Shown here one piece after another: positions 7,139 to 17,404 of a DNA stretch of 64,000 nt. Source of the DNA: Gemmatimonadota bacterium. Lineage in GTDB: Bacteria; Gemmatimonadota; Gemmatimonadetes; Gemmatimonadales; GWC2-71-9. The stretch spans positions 1 to 64,000 of the forward strand of contig QHUB01000018.1 in the NCBI GenBank assembly GCA_003221035.1, written 5' to 3'. The position numbers and the translations under genes were made by a program. The notes below the pieces were generated by a model. The model saw only the letters and a program-made list of their open reading frames with translations. It did no database searches and was not told where the DNA came from. Each line of letters opens with the position of its first letter. The stretch's first letter is position 1.

Positions 7139-8425
7139 GTGTTGCGCCGCCTCTGTCTCACCGCGTCTCTCATCATCGCCCCGGCCCTCGCCGCCGGCCA
7201 GAATCGTACCGACGCGCGAATTGCCGTCGCCCGCGCGCGCATCAGTTCGCGCGATTTTGCTACGGCCGACACGGAGCTCGGCACGGCGCTCGACTCCGCC
7301 GCATACCTCATGGACAGCGTGCACGTGTTCGTGTGGCGCGCGATTCTCGAGCATCTCCAGGGCAGTGACAGCCTCGCTCGACAGAGCTTTCAGAGCGCGC
7401 TCATGCTGTATCCGGCGCTCCGGGTGAACAATCTCGACCAGGTCGCGCCAGGGCTCGACGCCGTATTTCAGTCCGAGCTTCGCGGCATGCACGTATACTC
7501 AGGCGGCGAAGTGGACGAGCAGGCCACCTGGCGCGCGGGTTCCCCCCTCGTCTACCCAGCCGATCTCCGCCGGCGCAAGGTCGCCGGTCAGGCTGTGGTC
7601 ACTGCTGTGGTCGATACGCTGGGCTACGTCGAGGAGCCGAGCATTCGCGTGATCGACGTGCCCGACTCCGAATTCGTCGAGCCGCTCCGGCGCATGATGT
7701 TGGGCGCGACGTTCACGCCGGGACGCGTGAAGGGGCAGGTCGTTCGCACCAGAGTCGATCTCAAGTTCACGCTGACACCCCCACCCCCGCGAAACCCGAC
7801 GGCGCTCATCGGCGCCGCGCGCGATCAGCTGCGCGCCCATCGCGCCGATAGCGCACTTGCGTTGACCGGGGAGGCACTCGACAGCTTCAACAACGCGACC
7901 GCCGGTGAACGCGTGTACGCGGAACTGGTCCAGGGGCTCGCGTATCGTGCAACGAAGCGGGACAGTTTGGCGGAGCAGTCGTTCACGACCGGGCTCGCCG
8001 GTTACCGCGACTTGACCGCGCACGGCGTTGACCTGGCGCCGTTCCTGAAACGGCTGGCCGACTCGATCCGAACGAGCCGGCGCGGCGCAACGTCCCAGCC
8101 CCCCGTCGCGCGAACATCCCCATTTGGGACCGTGTCGGTTGTCGGTGTAGCCGATGAGCCACCCGCGCTGCTCTCGCACCCCGCCATCCGGTACGCACCC
8201 GAGATGCAGGCGCTGCGCATCGGCGGCACCGTGATCGTGGAAGCGACGCTCGACACGACTGGTCACGTGCTGCCCGCGACGGTGAAGGTCGTACAGACGC
8301 CCAACCCCGTGTTCGACCCTGAAGCAAAGCGCGTGGTCGTCGCGGCGATGTATCGGCCGGCGCGCGTCAATCGCAAGGCGGCGCGCGTGACGATCCGGCA
8401 GCCGATCACGTTTGCCGCCTATTGA
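7139..8425 (+). CDS. TPR protein with two TonB-type C-terminal domains
   Basis: GTG 7139 starts a signal peptide (LRRLCLTASLIIAPALAAGQ); the frame extends to 7100 without adding anything recognisable. Residues about 20-120 look like TPR helices. Two separate segments then resemble the TonB C-terminal fold: LVYPADLRRRKVAGQAVVTAVVD with a TFTPGRVKG strand (about 135-210), and PEMQALRIGGTVIVEATLD with MYRPARVNRK (about 355-425). TPR-like helices lie between them. The product lacks the N-terminal membrane anchor and proline-rich spacer of a true TonB energy transducer, so it is probably an exported protein using the fold for envelope interactions. TTGACG at 7100-7105 and an AT-rich box at 7126-7131 are a possible promoter very close to the start. 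Confidence 0.8.
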   Translation: MLRRLCLTASLIIAPALAAGQNRTDARIAVARARISSRDFATADTELGTALDSAAYLMDSVHVFVWRAILEHLQGSDSLARQSFQSALMLYPALRVNNLDQVAPGLDAVFQSELRGMHVYSGGEVDEQATWRAGSPLVYPADLRRRKVAGQAVVTAVVDTLGYVEEPSIRVIDVPDSEFVEPLRRMMLGATFTPGRVKGQVVRTRVDLKFTLTPPPPRNPTALIGAARDQLRAHRADSALALTGEALDSFNNATAGERVYAELVQGLAYRATKRDSLAEQSFTTGLAGYRDLTAHGVDLAPFLKRLADSIRTSRRGATSQPPVARTSPFGTVSVVGVADEPPALLSHPAIRYAPEMQALRIGGTVIVEATLDTTGHVLPATVKVVQTPNPVFDPEAKRVVVAAMYRPARVNRKAARVTIRQPITFAAY

Positions 8426-8446
8426 CGGCCAGGTGAGAATCAAGGA

Positions 8447-8983
8447 ATGACAACGCAAGTCACGACCCTCGCCGGCGGCTGTTTTTGGTGTCTCGAAGCG
8501 GTGTTTGAACAGCTGCGCGGCGTGACCCAGGTCATGTCGGGCTACTCGGGCGGGCACGTCCCCAATCCGAGTTATCAGGCGGTGTGCACCGGGACGACGG
8601 GCCACGCCGAAGTCACGCAGGTCACGTTCGACCCGGATCAGATCTCGTTCAGCGACCTACTGCGCGTCTTCTTCGCCATCCACGACCCGACGACCCTCGA
8701 TCGCCAGGGCGGCGACGCAGGGACGCAATACCGGTCGGCGATCTTCTACCACGATGAGGAGCAGCGGCGCACGGCCGAGGACGTCATTCGCGAGCTGGAG
8801 GCCGAGCACGTGTTCGATGATCCGATCGTGACGAAGCTCGAGCCGCTGAAGACGTTCTATCCCGCCGAGGAGTATCACCGCGAGTACTACAGAAGGAATC
8901 CGAACCAGGGCTATTGCCGCGCCGTGATCGCACCCAAGGTCGCGAAACTGCGCAGCAAGTATCTCGAGAAGCTGAAGGCCTAA
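8447..8983 (+). CDS. msrA: Peptide-methionine (S)-S-oxide reductase MsrA
   Basis: MsrA reduces the S-epimer of methionine sulfoxide in oxidised proteins. The 178-residue protein has the active-site [10 protein letters not shown] at residues 11-20 with the nucleophilic Cys, and the family motifs [42 protein letters not shown] and [13 protein letters not shown] late cysteine in NQGYCRAV probably resolves the disulfide. AAGGA lies 1-5 bases upstream of the ATG. The stop codon overlaps the stop of the convergent lhr gene (shared CTAA at 8980-8983), so no terminator separates them. Confidence 0.97.
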   Translation: MTTQVTTLAGGCFWCLEAVFEQLRGVTQVMSGYSGGHVPNPSYQAVCTGTTGHAEVTQVTFDPDQISFSDLLRVFFAIHDPTTLDRQGGDAGTQYRSAIFYHDEEQRRTAEDVIRELEAEHVFDDPIVTKLEPLKTFYPAEEYHREYYRRNPNQGYCRAVIAPKVAKLRSKYLEKLKA

Positions 8984-11900
8984 CCGGCCGCCTTGCTCTT
9001 GCCCAGGTAGGTTCGCACGAGCGGCGCGGGGCGGCGCCGCAGCAGTGCACCGCGGAGGATGTCGCGCTCTTCGGCGGGAACGTCCACCAGGAACCGCTCC
9101 TTCCCTTCTCCTTCCTTCACCAGGATCGGCACGCCGTCGCGGTAGAGAATTCGATTGTTGGTGATGGCCGGGACCGCGTCATCGGGTGTGAGAATGCCGA
9201 CGAGGTTCAGCGGATCGGCGCCGCTGACGGCGATCAGCTCATCCCCTCGCGGCTCCTTGCGCGTGGACCGGAGCAGTCCAATCGCCTCCGGCAGCGCGTA
9301 TTGCTCGCCGGAGAACCCGCCCACGAACCGGCCGCCGCGGATCTCGCCGCGGGCCTCGAGCCGCCGGTAGACGCGCAGGACCTCCCGCCAGGGGATGAGC
9401 AGTGCCTCACGCTGCACGACCCGCCGGAATACCACGCCATAGCGTCTGAGCAGTTGCCACGCGATCGCTTCGGCGACTTGCTCCTCCGGAATCGCGGGCT
9501 TGTTGTGCGTTCGAGCCCAGCGTCCCGCCGTCTCCACGCCAAACGGCGCGATCCGGCCACGGCGACGGTACCCACCTCCCAGCGGCCGCCGACGGTCGGA
9601 CGGAACGAGCAGCGCGCGCATGCCGGCAAAGCTGTCGGAGGACACCAACCCCCACGCTACCAGCTCGGCCAATCCTTTCTCGACTTCCGTGCGGAGCAGC
9701 CCCGTCGAGCTGACGAGATCGCCGAAGAACAGCGCGCCGCGCGACTCGAACGCGGCGAGCAGCGCGTTGCCCGTCGACGAGAGCGGCAATGACGCTGGAT
9801 CGACTTCGGCCCTGCCGGCGCGCCATGCTTCGCCGCGCTCCCGGCGGAATAGCGCAATGGGCGTCCCTCGGACCGGGCCGGTCTTCCGATTTTTGGTGTC
9901 CACGGTGAGCCTGCCCCACGCGATCTCACCCGAGAGGCACAGGCCGTCGAGCCAGAGCGGATCGTAATCGGTGAGCCGCGCCGGCAGGACTTCCGACTCC
10001 CACGCTCCCGCGGCCAGCTCGTACCCGTCGAGCAGGTCGAGAACCGCGGCGAGCCCCTCGGGACCTTCGCCGCGCGATCCCGTCGCGAGGCGCTGCCACT
10101 TGAACAGGAACCGCAGAAAATCGGAAGCCGCGACGGGTTCGATTTCCTTCCGAAGCCGGTCGAGCGTATAGCGATGGATACGCGCGAGCAGCCGGCGCTC
10201 GCACCATTCGGTGACCGAGACGCCGCTGGAGAACCGGCCGCGCAGCGCAAATCCTTCGTGCTCGAGCGCCGCGAGAGCGAAATCGACGTCGACGACAGGC
10301 AGGCGCAGCGCGTCCGCGAGATCACTCGGAGTGGTGGGTCCGACGACCTCGAGCCGGCCGCGCACCAGCTCACGGATCGCGTCTTCTCTGCTCCACGCTT
10401 TCGCGGCGTCGCGCTCGGGCGGTGTGACCGCCGGCTCGTTGCTCGCACCGGGAAACGCGGCCCGCACCAGCGGCAGCCGCTCGGTCGCGACCCAGAGCCG
10501 GCCATCGACGACTGTCGCGCGCCCGGCTGCGACGAGCGCGGCAAAGTCTGCGCTCCAGTCGCGCGTCTTCCCGCCTTCGACACTCGGCACGGCGCCCATC
10601 ACGAGCAGCGCTTCGTGTAGCTCGTCGGCATTTTCCGGATCGGGCCAGGCTTGCTCCCGCACGAGGTCGATCGCGGCTTGGTCGAGTTTGCCGAACTCTT
10701 CCGCCGTCTTCACGTCGAGGCCCCGGCGCGTGATCACGGCCTGAGTCCGGCGCTCCTCGAGGGGCGCGTCGTCCAGGAACGCGTACGGCCTTGCGTTCAG
10801 CACCTCGTGACACAGCGGCGAAGGCTCGCTCGTGTCGCGCGCAATCATCGTGAGCTGACCCGCTTCCATCCCTTCCAGGACCTTCTTCAGTCCCGGGAAA
10901 TCCATCGCCTCGCGCAAGCAGTCGGCGATCGTCTGGTTGACCAGGGGATGATCGGGGATCTCCCGATCGCCCACGAGATTCTCGGGACACGCGAGCTGAT
11001 CGGGGAACACCGCGGCTACCAGGTCTTCAGCCTCCATGCGCTGCAGCGGCGTGGGGACTTTTCGGCCGCCGCGGAAGCGGAGCACGGCGAGTGCGCGCGT
11101 CGCATTCCAGCGCCAGCGCGTGCCGAACACCGGCGCGTCGAGCATCGCCTGCACCAGCAGGTGCTCCGCGGTGGCGGGCTTCAGGTACTGGAACACGTCC
11201 TCGAGCGGGAAACTGTGCTGCGGCCCGAGCGAGAGAATGATCGCATCCTCGGTCGCCGCAGCCTGCAGTTCGAAGTTGAAGCTGCGGCAGAACCGTTTGC
11301 GCAGCGCGAGACCCCACGCGCGATTTATGCGGCTGCCGAACGGCGCGTGCAGCACGAGCTGCATGCCGCCCGCTTCGTCAAAGAAGCGCTCGAGCACGAG
11401 CGTCTGCTGGGTGGGGATGGTACCCAGGATGACGCGCGTGGCCGCGAGATATTCGACGATCGTCCGCGCCCCCCCTTCATTCAAGCCGACCGTATCCACG
11501 AGCCAGCGGATCGCGCCGGCCTGGTCGTCGAGCCGATCGGCAATGTCCTGGCGCAGTCTGGACACTTCTTCCGACAGCTCATTGGTGCGTCCCGGCGCCT
11601 CGCCGAGCCAGAAGGGGAGTGTGGGCGGCTGGCCTTTGGCGTCGGCCACGCGCATCTGGCCGGATTCGACCTTGACGACCTGATACGACGTGTTGCCAAG
11701 CTGGAAGATGTCGCCGGGCATGCTCTCGATCGCGAAGTCCTCGTTCAGTGTGCCGACGAACGTCTCCGTCGGCTCGAGAATGACGCGATAGTCGCCCAGG
11801 TCGGGAATCGCCCCGCCCGACGTGATCGCGGCAATACGGGCGCCGCGCCGCCCTTTCAGTTTCTTGTTGATGCCATCGTAATGGATGTGCGCGCTGCGAC

Positions 11901-13284
11901 GTCCCCGCCGGGTCGTGAATCCCTCGGCGAGCATCTGCACGACGTCATCGAATTCCCGGCGGCTCAAGTTGCGGTACGGGTACGCCGAGCGAACGCGTTC
12001 GTAGAGCGCCGCTTCGTCCCATTCTTCGCCGGCCGCGGTCGCGACGATTTGCTGCGCGAGAATATCGAGAGGTTTATCGGGAATCATGAGACGATCGAGC
12101 CGGCCCTCGCGGGTGGCGCGCAGCATCGCCGCGCACTCGATCAGTTCATCCCGCGACAGCGGGAATAGGCGTCCTTTGGGAATTGCCCCGAGGCGGTGCC
12201 CCGCCCTGCCCACCCGCTGAAGCAACGTCGCGATCGATCGGGTCGAACCGACCTGGATGACGAGATCGACGCTGCCGATGTCGATGCCGAGCTCGAGCGA
12301 CGCGGTCGCCACGAGCGCCTGCAGCTCGCCTCCCTTGAGTCGCTCTTCGGCAGCGAGCCGCTTTTCGCGCGACAGGCTGCCGTGATGGCTGGTCACCTTG
12401 TCCGCGCCGAGGCGATCGGACAGATGCATCGTCAGTCGCTCGCACAGCCTGCGGGTGTTGACGAAGACCAGCGTGGTCTTGTGCTGCGTGATCAGCTCGG
12501 CGATCCGGCTGTTGACCTCTTCCCAGACCTCCGCCGACATCACCGCCTCGAGCGGCGATGACGGGATCTCGAGGGCGAGATCCAGCGTGCGGATATGGCC
12601 GGCGTCTACTATGGTCGGCGGCGCCTGGTCGGTGCCCACCAGGAACTGCGCGATTTCTTCGATCGGGCGCTGCGTCGCGGACAACCCGATACGCTGTGCC
12701 CGCCTCCCGGTGAGCGCATCGAGCCGCGCCAAGGAGAGCGCGAGATGGCTGCCCCGCTTGTCCCGCGCCACGGCATGGATCTCGTCCACGATGACCGTCC
12801 GGACCGACCGCAGCATTTCGCGGGCGCGCTCGGACGTCAAAATCAGATAGAGCGATTCCGGCGTGGTGACCAGGATGTGAGGCGGCTGCTTGAGCATCGC
12901 CTGCCGCTGCGACTGGGGCGTGTCACCAGTGCGGACCAGCGTCCGCACCTCGACATCGGGCAGCCCCTCCTCCCGCAAGCGCGCACGGATCTCGGCGAGC
13001 GGCTCAGAGAGGTTTTTCTGGACGTCGTTCGAGAGCGCCTTGAGCGGAGAGACGTAGACGCACTGAATCTCATTCTTCAGTTCGCCGTTGAGCCCCTGGC
13101 GGACGAGAGAATCAATCGCCGAAAGGAACGCCGCAAATGTCTTACCGGACCCGGTGGGCGCGGCGATGAGGACGTCGTCGCCCTTCTGAATGACAGGCCA
13201 CGCCCGCTGTTGCGGCTCGGTGGGCTGCTCGAAGCGCTTGGAGAACCAGTGCTCAATAACCGGATGGAAGCGCGACAGCGACAT
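8980..13284 (-). CDS. lhr: Long ATP-dependent helicase Lhr
   Basis: Lhr is a superfamily-2 3'-to-5' DNA helicase implicated in DNA repair. The 1434-residue length is that of full Lhr with its large C-terminal extension. Residues about 1-200 form RecA domain 1 with the Q-motif region, Walker [17 protein letters not shown], the DEIH box in [14 protein letters not shown], and LSATQRP. Domain 2 follows with [24 protein letters not shown] and [11 protein letters not shown]. The rest contains winged-helix and Lhr-C-terminal segments; related C-terminal domains have been linked to glycosylase activity. The frame starts at ATG 13284, nine bases after a TATATT box, suggesting a leaderless transcript. 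It lies downstream of the patatin gene on the same strand. Confidence 0.95.
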   Translation of the reverse strand: MSLSRFHPVIEHWFSKRFEQPTEPQQRAWPVIQKGDDVLIAAPTGSGKTFAAFLSAIDSLVRQGLNGELKNEIQCVYVSPLKALSNDVQKNLSEPLAEIRARLREEGLPDVEVRTLVRTGDTPQSQRQAMLKQPPHILVTTPESLYLILTSERAREMLRSVRTVIVDEIHAVARDKRGSHLALSLARLDALTGRRAQRIGLSATQRPIEEIAQFLVGTDQAPPTIVDAGHIRTLDLALEIPSSPLEAVMSAEVWEEVNSRIAELITQHKTTLVFVNTRRLCERLTMHLSDRLGADKVTSHHGSLSREKRLAAEERLKGGELQALVATASLELGIDIGSVDLVIQVGSTRSIATLLQRVGRAGHRLGAIPKGRLFPLSRDELIECAAMLRATREGRLDRLMIPDKPLDILAQQIVATAAGEEWDEAALYERVRSAYPYRNLSRREFDDVVQMLAEGFTTRRGRRSAHIHYDGINKKLKGRRGARIAAITSGGAIPDLGDYRVILEPTETFVGTLNEDFAIESMPGDIFQLGNTSYQVVKVESGQMRVADAKGQPPTLPFWLGEAPGRTNELSEEVSRLRQDIADRLDDQAGAIRWLVDTVGLNEGGARTIVEYLAATRVILGTIPTQQTLVLERFFDEAGGMQLVLHAPFGSRINRAWGLALRKRFCRSFNFELQAAATEDAIILSLGPQHSFPLEDVFQYLKPATAEHLLVQAMLDAPVFGTRWRWNATRALAVLRFRGGRKVPTPLQRMEAEDLVAAVFPDQLACPENLVGDREIPDHPLVNQTIADCLREAMDFPGLKKVLEGMEAGQLTMIARDTSEPSPLCHEVLNARPYAFLDDAPLEERRTQAVITRRGLDVKTAEEFGKLDQAAIDLVREQAWPDPENADELHEALLVMGAVPSVEGGKTRDWSADFAALVAAGRATVVDGRLWVATERLPLVRAAFPGASNEPAVTPPERDAAKAWSREDAIRELVRGRLEVVGPTTPSDLADALRLPVVDVDFALAALEHEGFALRGRFSSGVSVTEWCERRLLARIHRYTLDRLRKEIEPVAASDFLRFLFKWQRLATGSRGEGPEGLAAVLDLLDGYELAAGAWESEVLPARLTDYDPLWLDGLCLSGEIAWGRLTVDTKNRKTGPVRGTPIALFRRERGEAWRAGRAEVDPASLPLSSTGNALLAAFESRGALFFGDLVSSTGLLRTEVEKGLAELVAWGLVSSDSFAGMRALLVPSDRRRPLGGGYRRRGRIAPFGVETAGRWARTHNKPAIPEEQVAEAIAWQLLRRYGVVFRRVVQREALLIPWREVLRVYRRLEARGEIRGGRFVGGFSGEQYALPEAIGLLRSTRKEPRGDELIAVSGADPLNLVGILTPDDAVPAITNNRILYRDGVPILVKEGEGKERFLVDVPAEERDILRGALLRRRPAPLVRTYLGKSKAAG

Positions 13285-13293
13285 AAGGCCCGA

Positions 13294-13322
13294 AATATAC
13301 CCGAACCCGGGGCTCTAGTGAA
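13294..13322 (-). promoter_or_regulatory. Candidate leaderless promoter of lhr
   Basis: On the minus strand TTCACT (13322-13317) and TATATT (13299-13294) are 17 bases apart. Only nine bases separate the -10 box from the lhr ATG, so the predicted transcript starts at or within a few bases of the start codon. The -35 box overlaps the end of the patatin gene. Confidence 0.55.
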
Positions 13323-14550
13323 TCGTCGGGTGCAGTACCTTATCTCGCTCGAGCTTCTCGAAAAACTTCTCTATAACAGGCCACTGTGCGCCGACGTCCT
13401 CGTAGCCCGCTTCCATGAGTAGCGCGGTGTGCTCCGGATGAAACAGCACGAACCCCAGCATCTCCGCGGCCCCCGCTTTGTGCCCGCCAATCGCCCGAAC
13501 CGCATGTCGAATATTGGACGGCAGCAAGTGTGTCTTGCCCGCCGCGAGCGCGCCGAGGTCCCGCGTGGGATGTAACATCAGCAGCTCGACCGCGCGCAAG
13601 TTCGTCGGAACGGGATGCCCTTCCGGGAACGCCGCCAGGATGTGATTGATTCGGTCCAGGCGTTCGGCATCGGCTTCCATTGCGTCCATGAAGATGGCGT
13701 CGAACAGCAACCCCATGGCCTCGGCGGCGCTTGGGGAAACCATCTCCTTCGTGACCTGCCGGGCGGCCCGGGGAACCCGCAGCCCGATCGCGAGAATCGC
13801 GCGAGCGCCCAGATGCAGCGCGGGCGCGAGCGGCGCCATCTGACGCACGCTTCCATCTCCATAAAACTCGTCGCCGATTCGCACAGCCGGGAACACCAGC
13901 GGCAGGGCCGCCGATGCCATGATGTGATCGACCGTGAGCTGCGTGCGCACCGCCAGTCGCTGCACGCGCTCCCACATCGGGATCTCCGGCGCCGCCTGGA
14001 CAAACGAGACGGCGCGCCCGGTTGTGTAGGACGTCGCGTTGATCGCGACCGCCTTGAGGCGCTGGTTTGCGATATTCGCTGCGATCCCACGCAGGTCGGC
14101 GCCGCGCGACAAGAAGTCTCGGAGCGGCTTGGTGTCCGCCAGGCCGCGCATGCCGCCGGGGCCGCCGCCGAGGCCGGTGATGCTCTGCAGTCCCTTGCGC
14201 GCCATCGAAGTGATCAGACCCAACAGCCGGACTTGAAAGACGCCTTCACTGGTGAGACCGGCCCAGGCCTCGCGCATGCCGGCGACGGCCTCGCTGAGGG
14301 CGCCAAGGTGCGCGGCCAGGTAGACGGTGTTGATCGCGCCGACCGACGTTCCGGTTACGATCGGGAAGGCGAGCCCCGGGAGGCGATCGGCCAGCCCAGC
14401 CAGGACGCCCACCTGATACGCGCCGCGCGCGCCCCCTCCTCCCAGAACGAGGGAGAGGTGGGACGAATAGCGCCACGTGCCTGACGGGCGCTCGTCGGCC
14501 TTCGTGAGATCGATGGGTTTTGCAGACGGGATGTGGCGAACAGGACTCAT
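13315..14550 (-). CDS. Patatin-like phospholipase
   Basis: Patatin-family proteins are serine lipid hydrolases with a Ser-Asp dyad. The 411-residue product shows the oxyanion motif LGGGGARGAYQVG (about 34-46), the nucleophile elbow GTSVGAIN (about 65-72) and the second catalytic motif DGSVR (about 230). N-terminal residues 1-30 are polar with no signal peptide, so it is probably cytoplasmic or peripheral to the membrane. The C-terminal part, which includes EADAERLDRINHIL and a long helical tail, is typical of bacterial members. It precedes lhr by 30 bases on the same strand and follows ispH by 30 bases, but lhr seems to have its own promoter. The natural lipid substrate cannot be predicted. 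Confidence 0.92.
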   Translation of the reverse strand: MSPVRHIPSAKPIDLTKADERPSGTWRYSSHLSLVLGGGGARGAYQVGVLAGLADRLPGLAFPIVTGTSVGAINTVYLAAHLGALSEAVAGMREAWAGLTSEGVFQVRLLGLITSMARKGLQSITGLGGGPGGMRGLADTKPLRDFLSRGADLRGIAANIANQRLKAVAINATSYTTGRAVSFVQAAPEIPMWERVQRLAVRTQLTVDHIMASAALPLVFPAVRIGDEFYGDGSVRQMAPLAPALHLGARAILAIGLRVPRAARQVTKEMVSPSAAEAMGLLFDAIFMDAMEADAERLDRINHILAAFPEGHPVPTNLRAVELLMLHPTRDLGALAAGKTHLLPSNIRHAVRAIGGHKAGAAEMLGFVLFHPEHTALLMEAGYEDVGAQWPVIEKFFEKLERDKVLHPTIH

Positions 14551-14580
14551 GCCCGAGCCCGGGTCAAGGGTCCATGAGTC

Positions 14581-15822
14581 CTAGGCCTGTCCGGCCCCCT
14601 TCGCCAGTTGCACTAAAGACAACCCCCGAAGGGCGGCAATTCGCTCGATGGTCTCGCCGATCTTGTTGTTCGGGGTAGAGGCGCCGGCCGTGATGCCGAT
14701 CGTGAGGCGGCCTTCGGGAAACCAATGATCGCGGCGCTCTTCTGTGGAATGGAGCCCAACCGGCCGAAACCGTATGCTCCGCTGCTCCACATCGATGCCG
14801 GTCGCGTCCTCGATGTGATAGGTAGTGACTTTCTCCTGGCAGATGGCGGCGAGGTGGGTCGTATTACTCGAATTGTACCCGCCGATCACGACCATCAAAT
14901 CGAGCGGTGCGGCGATCAATTTGAGCACGGCATCCTGACGCTCTTGGGTCGCCGAGCAAATCGTATCGAAGGTGCGGAAGTGCTCGCTCGCGGCAGCTTC
15001 CCCCCACCGCCGCGCCATGCTCTTCCCTACCTCGCTCGCAATGGCGAGTGACTCACCCGACAGCATCGTGGTCTGATTGGCGACGCCGATCCGCTGCAAG
15101 TCACGATCGGGATCGAAGCCGGGCGTCATCTTCCCCTTGAACTGCGTGAGAAACTGCTCCCTGCTCCCGGCTCCCGGCTCCTTTTGTTCGATGTACTCAC
15201 ACACCATGCGTGCTTCATTCATATCGCGTACAACGAGGTACTTGCCGCCGGAGTATTTGTTCACCTGGCTCGAGGTGGCCTTCGTTTCCTCGTGGAAGTT
15301 CTTGCCGTGAATCAGCGCTGTGAAACCGTCGCGCGCATACGATTCCACGCGCTTCCAGACGTTCAGCACGGAGCCACAGGTCGTATCGACCAGCACACAA
15401 CCGGTTTTGCGCAGCCGCTCGAAGTCCCGCACGGTCACGCCGAACGCCGGCAGGATGACGACATCATCGGCGGTCACCGAGCCGAAGTCGAACTCGCCTT
15501 CTCGGCCCACGGGACGATGCAAAAACTCAACGCCCATCGCCGCGAGCTTCTGGTTGACATGCGGATTATGGATGATCTCGCCGACGAGAAACGTGCGTTT
15601 GCCGGGAAACTTGCTGCGTGTCTCGTACGCATATTCGACGGCGCGATCTACACCGTAGCAAAAGCCGAACTCACCGGCGAGCCGGAACGTCAGATCGCCG
15701 ACCTCGAGCGTGTAGCCGGACGCGCGAATGGCATCGACCACCTGGCTGTGATAGTCGGCCGTGAGCGCGCCTTCGATCGCCCCTTTGAGGCCAAAGCCCT
15801 TGCGGAAGTAGGTCTGTTCCAC
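14581..15822 (-). CDS. ispH: 4-hydroxy-3-methylbut-2-enyl diphosphate reductase IspH
   Basis: IspH makes IPP and DMAPP in the last step of the MEP isoprenoid pathway using a [4Fe-4S] cluster. GTG 15822 was chosen because VEQTYFRKGFGLK begins the recognisable protein and the upstream gene ends six bases earlier; the longer frame is not family-like. Cluster cysteines are visible in GEFGFCYGVDRAV, VDTTCGSVLNVWKRV and FDTICSATQERQD. HNPHVNQKL and FHEETKATSS supply conserved substrate-site residues. The 413-residue length and GFDPDRDLQRIGVANQTTML match the longer cyanobacterial/plant-type IspH rather than the approximately 315-residue E. coli type. KEPGAGSREQ is an inserted loop encoded by heptamer array III. 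It is in an operon after the Gfo/Idh/MocA gene. Confidence 0.95.
   Translation of the reverse strand: MEQTYFRKGFGLKGAIEGALTADYHSQVVDAIRASGYTLEVGDLTFRLAGEFGFCYGVDRAVEYAYETRSKFPGKRTFLVGEIIHNPHVNQKLAAMGVEFLHRPVGREGEFDFGSVTADDVVILPAFGVTVRDFERLRKTGCVLVDTTCGSVLNVWKRVESYARDGFTALIHGKNFHEETKATSSQVNKYSGGKYLVVRDMNEARMVCEYIEQKEPGAGSREQFLTQFKGKMTPGFDPDRDLQRIGVANQTTMLSGESLAIASEVGKSMARRWGEAAASEHFRTFDTICSATQERQDAVLKLIAAPLDLMVVIGGYNSSNTTHLAAICQEKVTTYHIEDATGIDVEQRSIRFRPVGLHSTEERRDHWFPEGRLTIGITAGASTPNNKIGETIERIAALRGLSLVQLAKGAGQA
15154..15181 (-). repeat. Heptamer array III, in ispH
   Basis: Four tandem units on the coding strand: GGAGCCG twice, then GGAGCAG twice. They encode EPGAGSREQ, a low-complexity insertion between CEYIEQK and FLTQFKGK. 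The array has the same unit length, copy number and base pattern as array I in dnaE2. Confidence 0.8.
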
Positions 15823-15827
15823 TGGGC

Positions 15828-16892
15828 TCAATCTAATTGCACGCCACGGCCACCGCGGACGGCATCGAGCACGCGTTGTACCTGCCAGCCGTCGCGAAAC
15901 GTCGCCGGCTCGCCCTGTGGTGTGCCACCACCGATTACGTGAACCATCTCCCGCAGCAGTCTCACGAAGGATCTGGCCCACATGTTGTTCGGCGTCATCG
16001 CTTGCGACAGGTCGTCCGGTGCGGAGATATCCTCGAGCGGCGCGCCGGGTTTGCCAAGCTCGAGCTTGGTCTCGCCGCTGAGCAGCAACGTCCCTTCGCT
16101 TCCGGTCACCTGACCGAAATGCCCCGGACCGTGGTGAGCGACGGTGCTCAACGTGATCGTCGCCACCGTACCGCTCGATGTCCGGAGCACACAGCTCGCG
16201 AAGTCGTCGGCGGTCACGGCGCGCGGCGTGCCGGTCTCATCCTTGCGTTCGGTAACAAACGTCTCGACCAGGCCCGCGACGTAGCTGACCTCATGCCCAC
16301 TCCAGAAACGACAGAGGTCGATGAGGTGCGAACCGACGGCGCCGAGGATGCCGCCGCCTCGCGCGGCGTCGAACCACCAGTTCCAGGGCGCGTCGGACGC
16401 CTGCGGCCGTCCGTCCCCACGGAGGTACGGCTTGAGCGTCAATTCGATGTGGCGCAGCTCGCCGATCGCGTCGGCCCGGATCAGCTCTCGCACGCGGCGG
16501 CGGTTGGGTTCGAACCGTAATTCGTGGTCGATCCAGGCCAACCTGTCGGAATGCTGTTCGGATGCTGTCACCATCTGCGCGGCCTCGAAAGAGTCGAGCG
16601 CCATCGGCTTTTCACACAGGACGTGCTTGCCGGCCTGAAGCGCAGCAATGGCAAAGCGCGCGTGGGTATCGGGCGTCGATGATACGATCACGAGATCCAC
16701 ATCCGGCGACGCCGCGAGCTCCATCCCGTCCGTGAGCACATGCGCCAGACCGAATTCCCGTGCGACCGCTTCGGCGTTGGCGCGGTGGCCGCTCGCGATC
16801 GCCACCGGTTTTGCGCCCGCGACCAAAGCGAGCGCCGGAAACTGCACTCGTCGTGCGAATCCCGAGCCGATAATGCCAATGCGTACGGTCAT
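15828..16892 (-). CDS. Gfo/Idh/MocA-family NAD(P)-dependent oxidoreductase
   Basis: Family members oxidise or reduce sugars, inositols and related compounds. The 354-residue product begins with a Rossmann motif (RIGIIGSGFARRVQFPAL), has the DLVIVSSTPDTHARFAIAAL strand-helix and the signature HVLCEKPMAL, and then the C-terminal alpha/beta domain with GGGILGAVGSHLIDLCRFW. GSHLIDL is the usual catalytic-region histidine motif. The ATG overlaps the stop of the upstream lipoprotein gene (ATGA), and ispH begins six bases after its stop, so these genes are probably co-transcribed. The substrate cannot be inferred; no sugar-transport or inositol genes are nearby. Confidence 0.93.
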   Translation of the reverse strand: MTVRIGIIGSGFARRVQFPALALVAGAKPVAIASGHRANAEAVAREFGLAHVLTDGMELAASPDVDLVIVSSTPDTHARFAIAALQAGKHVLCEKPMALDSFEAAQMVTASEQHSDRLAWIDHELRFEPNRRRVRELIRADAIGELRHIELTLKPYLRGDGRPQASDAPWNWWFDAARGGGILGAVGSHLIDLCRFWSGHEVSYVAGLVETFVTERKDETGTPRAVTADDFASCVLRTSSGTVATITLSTVAHHGPGHFGQVTGSEGTLLLSGETKLELGKPGAPLEDISAPDDLSQAMTPNNMWARSFVRLLREMVHVIGGGTPQGEPATFRDGWQVQRVLDAVRGGRGVQLD

Positions 16893-17404
16893 GGCTGAGC
16901 AGCACAGGACACCGTGTCCCCGCGTGCCGGTGCGGGCACATCGTGGTAGGTGATCCGCGTGGGGGTGCGGATGCCGTTCTCGATCCCGGTGGTCTGGATT
17001 CGACCCGAAAGCTTCCCGCCTTCGAAGTGGACTTCGACCGTTCCGCTGTCGGCCGCGAACGAGTGTGCGGTTTCGCGCAGCTGGTAACGCACCGCGACGA
17101 CCGCCGTCGGTCCTGCCGTATCGCCAGGGATGACGGCGCGGTAGGTGCCGGCCACGACGCTATCGGGATGACGGAATCGGACGAGGACGCCGTAGCCCTC
17201 GGGATTCGACGCCTGGAGCAGCATCTCCGTCGGTCCCTCAGCGCAGCGGTGCGCGTTCGCCGGGACGGCAAACCGCACCGTGTCGCGGGGTGGAAACGCC
17301 ACCATGCCCTCGAGTCTCGTCGGCTCATTCTGCATCGTGCCGCCGTTGGAGCATGCCAGCAGTGCGAGCAGGGCAGGGGTTGAACGGCAGCGTGCCAGTT
17401 TCAA
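16889..17404 (-). CDS. Small lipoprotein of unknown function
   Basis: TTG 17404 overlaps the stop of the thioesterase gene and yields a 171-residue lipoprotein: the signal KLARCRSTPALLALLAC ends in a lipobox followed by SNGG. The rest has strand-rich segments (RLEGMVAFPPRDTVRF, YGVLVRFRHPD, GTYRAVIPG, TVEVHFEGGKLSGRI) suggesting a small beta-sandwich. A few cysteines late in the protein (DTVSCAAQP, AHRCAEG) could form a disulfide in the periplasm. I do not recognise a family. The stop overlaps the following oxidoreductase start. The reading frame extends upstream to 17542, but that part is the antisense shadow of the thioesterase gene. Confidence 0.75.
   Translation of the reverse strand: MKLARCRSTPALLALLACSNGGTMQNEPTRLEGMVAFPPRDTVRFAVPANAHRCAEGPTEMLLQASNPEGYGVLVRFRHPDSVVAGTYRAVIPGDTAGPTAVVAVRYQLRETAHSFAADSGTVEVHFEGGKLSGRIQTTGIENGIRTPTRITYHDVPAPARGDTVSCAAQP

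Noticed and set aside
10651-12168. 505-residue plus-strand frame inside lhr
   Set aside because: Antisense to strongly conserved helicase motifs and biased in composition (Arg, Glu, His), as in shadow frames.
15823-15981. Upstream extension of ispH to 15981
   Set aside because: It overlaps the oxidoreductase and contains no IspH-like sequence; GTG 15822 immediately precedes the family start.
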